DNA from: CAYWFU01 sp964457585
GTDB taxonomy: Bacteria; JACRDZ01
Length of the DNA stretch: 52,093 nucleotides
Assembly (NCBI GenBank): GCA_964457585.1
Contig: CAYWFU010000013.1
Span: 1-52,093 of the forward strand
Reading direction: 5' to 3'
Both the position numbers and the translations under genes were made by a program. This document shows, piece by piece, positions 50,271-52,093 of the stretch; positions within the stretch are counted from its first letter, which is position 1, and each line of letters starts with the position of its first letter. The notes below the pieces were generated by a model. It was not told the DNA's origin and made no database searches. It saw nothing but the letters and a program-made list of their open reading frames with translations.

Positions 50271-51476
50271 TTGAAAACACATTTTAAAAAAGTTCATTTA
50301 ATTGTACTTCTATTTTTTTTTATATTAATTGATTCAGCTAAAGCTGATTTTTCTTATCAGGAAGTTTCTCCAAAACTATTGATACAAGATGCTGATATAA
50401 TTGTTATAGGGAAAATAGAAAAAGTCGAATATGCAAAACCAGACAAAAGAGCAATGGATATTGGGACTATAAAAATTCAAAAAATATTAAAAGGAGAGGG
50501 AAAATTTTCACATATATTTATAGTATTTAACAGTAAAAATCGAACGCAGAAATCAAATATGGATATAACTTTTAATATTGGTAATGAAGGAATATGGATG
50601 TTAAAAGCTAATAAAAAAAATGCTGCCAATCCAGATGGTTCTCATTATCGCGCTTATCATCCTGATTGTTTTCAGCAAAAAGATACTGAAATAATAATAC
50701 AAAATATTTTACAAAAAAAATCTTTTTATGATTTGGAAAAAAATATTTATAAAGGGACATCAAATCAAAAAAAATTATTTACAAAATTATTAATTTACCA
50801 GGGGATTGAAGATGATATCCCTTTTCTTTTAGATATGCTCTCTGAAAATGAATCGGTAATTTTTAACAATTCCAGAAAAGCATTATATAAAATTACAAAT
50901 CAGATTTTTATTGATAAAGAAAAATTTACACAAAAAGAAAAAGATGAACTAATTACCTGTTGGCGTAAATGGTGGGAAGATAACAAAGATTTTATTCGTG
51001 AAAAATGGATTAAAGATGGAATAATCAGAGATATTAAATTATTGAAAACTGTAAACAAAGAAATGCGTAAAAAAGTAGTAGCGAGACTTCTGGATTTCAC
51101 AGGACAATATGGTTTTGTAGGATCAGAATATAGACCAGAAACACCGGAAGCTATAGGTACCTGGGAAAATTGGTGGACACAAAATAAGAATAGAACTTTG
51201 AAAGAATGGACAACAGACCTTATTACCAGCAGTGATCCTTATCTCAGGCAATATGGAGTAATGATGATTATTGACATGGCTAGGTTTGGAAATAGAGATA
51301 TGATAAATTATTTAATTAAAACTCTAATGGATCCATATCCGATTGTGCAGGAACGTGCAATAGAAGGCCTTTATATATTGACAGGAGAAAGATTTGGTTT
51401 TGATTATCGCAAAAGTCCTGAACAAAATTTAGATTCCATTAAATTATGGATGGACTGGTGGGGGAAAAATAAATAA
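50271..51476 (+). CDS. exported HEAT-like protein with W-W repeats
   Basis: The 401-residue product starts at TTG 50271 (GGAAGGG upstream) with a signal peptide (about 1-25, ending A-K-A-D). The middle has helical HEAT-like repeats. Three copies of a W-x-x-W-W-x-x-N-K motif occur (C-W-R-K-W-W-E-D-N-K, T-W-E-N-W-W-T-Q-N-K, L-W-M-D-W-W-G-K-N-K), each closing a repeat block of 80-100 residues. Similar motifs are seen at the ends of HEAT segments in secreted proteins of several phyla; the function is unknown. No enzyme motif is present. Confidence 0.8.
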   Translation: MKTHFKKVHLIVLLFFFILIDSAKADFSYQEVSPKLLIQDADIIVIGKIEKVEYAKPDKRAMDIGTIKIQKILKGEGKFSHIFIVFNSKNRTQKSNMDITFNIGNEGIWMLKANKKNAANPDGSHYRAYHPDCFQQKDTEIIIQNILQKKSFYDLEKNIYKGTSNQKKLFTKLLIYQGIEDDIPFLLDMLSENESVIFNNSRKALYKITNQIFIDKEKFTQKEKDELITCWRKWWEDNKDFIREKWIKDGIIRDIKLLKTVNKEMRKKVVARLLDFTGQYGFVGSEYRPETPEAIGTWENWWTQNKNRTLKEWTTDLITSSDPYLRQYGVMMIIDMARFGNRDMINYLIKTLMDPYPIVQERAIEGLYILTGERFGFDYRKSPEQNLDSIKLWMDWWGKNK

Positions 51477-51510
51477 ACTGCAATTCAGACAGTAAAGCTA
51501 AGAAATACTA

Positions 51511-51570
51511 GTGTAGCGGCTGGATTACTATCCAGCTTAAACAAGACGAATAGTAATTCGCCCGCTACAC
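51511..51570. repeat. 60-bp imperfect hairpin repeat
   Basis: GTGTAGCGG at 51511-51519 and CCGCTACAC at 51562-51570 pair, and the inner GGATTACTAT pairs with ATAGTAATTC, giving arms of about 28 bp. It lies between two genes; whether it is a terminator or a dispersed element is undecided. Confidence 0.65.
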
Positions 51571-51640
51571 ATGATGTATCGGGTTTCCTTTTTTGGGATT
51601 TGGAATGTGGGGTGGAAAATGCAAAAGGCTGAAGGCAGGA

Positions 51641-51668
51641 GTACAGACGCAAAATTTTGCGTCTATAC
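51641..51668. repeat. palindromic repeat, copy 3 (partial)
   Basis: 28-bp palindrome related to the two copies at 39479 and 45808: the core GACGCAAAATTTTGCGTC is identical, the outer arms differ by two bases. The AT-rich tail of the 55-bp unit is absent. Confidence 0.85.
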
Positions 51669-51758
51669 AAGAAGAATGGGCGGGGCATTTTACAGTTGTA
51701 GTAAAGAATATGAGTGCAGATAATAAAACAAAAATTTGGAAATGGGAAGAGACATGGT

Positions 51759-52064
51759 CTACTTCTCTAAACCAACATGCTTTAATATTTCTGCTACTTT
51801 TGTATCTTTTTCTGCTAATTCTTTTAATGCTTTATCAGCTTTATTTTTCCATCTTTCTAATTCTTCTTCCCGCTCTTCTAATTCCTTATTCTTTCTTATC
51901 GCCGGCGCAAGCGCTGTACGTCTATCCCATAGCACAAATCCAACTAATCCTATCATGCTTGTAAATAATAATCCAAATCCCTTTATCATTACATCTTCTA
52001 ATCGTGTTATACGGCTATCCACTTGTTCAAATCGTTTATCTACTGCGTCTTTAAATTCTTTCAT
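51759..52064 (-). CDS. coiled-coil protein with one membrane segment
   Basis: The 101-residue product has a short N-terminal coiled coil (K-R-F-E-Q-V-D-S-R-I-T-R-L-E), one transmembrane helix (about 30-46, F-G-L-L-F-T-S-M-I-G-L-V-G-F-V) and a long charged C-terminal coiled coil (about 58-95). GAGGT precedes the ATG at 52064. Such small proteins are widespread in uncultured lineages and of unknown function. The upstream sequence to the window end contains no other gene start. Confidence 0.75.
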   Translation of the reverse strand: MKEFKDAVDKRFEQVDSRITRLEDVMIKGFGLLFTSMIGLVGFVLWDRRTALAPAIRKNKELEEREEELERWKNKADKALKELAEKDTKVAEILKHVGLEK

Positions 52065-52093
52065 TGTTACCTCAAGCCGTATTAACCTATCTC

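Noticed and set aside
51593..51964. 123-residue plus-strand ORF across the palindrome and opposite the coiled-coil gene
   Set aside because: It runs through repeat sequence and antisense to a better-supported gene, has no ribosome binding site and no protein-like features.
1..52093. CRISPR array, tRNA, rRNA or origin of replication
   Set aside because: No regularly spaced direct repeats, no tRNA cloverleaf and no DnaA-box clusters were noticed by eye; weak candidates could be missed without a search tool.

Overview
The window is about 52 kb of AT-rich (roughly 30% G+C by eye) bacterial chromosome. Lipoprotein signal peptides, secreted beta-helix and beta-propeller proteins, CFI-box-like C-terminal tails, B12-binding radical SAM enzymes and several GGDEF/HD-GYP proteins suggest a diderm, free-living, signalling-rich bacterium, most likely from an uncultured candidate phylum. 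The sequence alone does not fix the lineage. A run of ten N at 15751-15760 shows it comes from a draft, probably metagenomic, assembly. I saw no rRNA, tRNA, CRISPR array, plasmid or phage module.

Layout. 1-5868: a STAS-domain protein, two B12-binding radical SAM proteins, a family 2 glycosyltransferase, a small hypothetical gene and the collapsed remains of a DUF234 ATPase. 6076-19397: a block of secreted repeat proteins on the plus strand: two paralogous lipoproteins of 14 propeller-type repeats that share a 336-bp identical tract, three beta-helix plus TolB-like proteins (one with a SUMF/FGE-like C-terminal domain), a lipoprotein with three carboxypeptidase-regulatory-like repeats, and a frameshifted BNR/ASH/Big_5 protein. 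A membrane protein and a cupin remnant interrupt the block. 19794-26461: an ECF vitamin-type transporter (S, fused A-A, and two T subunits) interrupted by a toxin-antitoxin pair, plus an orphan AbrB-type antitoxin, a YjbR protein and a VapBC pair. 26506-27794: three pseudogene fragments, mainly a collapsed E1 alpha/beta dehydrogenase. 28042-36244: an Aas-like acyltransferase/acyl-ACP synthetase, an Atg22/UMF1-type MFS transporter, a receiver-GGDEF protein, a twin HD-GYP protein and two thioredoxin-like proteins. 36349-43277: thiG, guaB3, a HEAT-repeat protein, mnmA with its cysteine desulfurase, and a second receiver-GGDEF protein. 43285-50077 (minus strand): queA, murE, uvrB, a degenerate AAA+ protein, an MTAP-family phosphorylase and a membrane protein. 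50271-52064: a secreted HEAT-like protein and a coiled-coil membrane protein.

Genes that clearly work together: cysteine desulfurase and MnmA (sulfur relay to tRNA), the Ecf components (one fused ATPase with one S and two T proteins behind look-alike promoters), and the two toxin-antitoxin pairs. The secreted repeat proteins probably form a cell-surface set.

The most unusual content is non-coding. There are at least three families of short palindromic or hairpin elements. One has perfect 31-34 bp terminal inverted repeats beginning TATACTCA; it ends the reading frame of a CFI-box protein, and its short relic ends that of the fused Ecf ATPase. Another is a 55-bp unit with a 28-bp perfect palindrome, present in frame inside murE and directly before the mnmA start codon. 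Together with five decayed genes this indicates a chromosome undergoing element spread and gene erosion.
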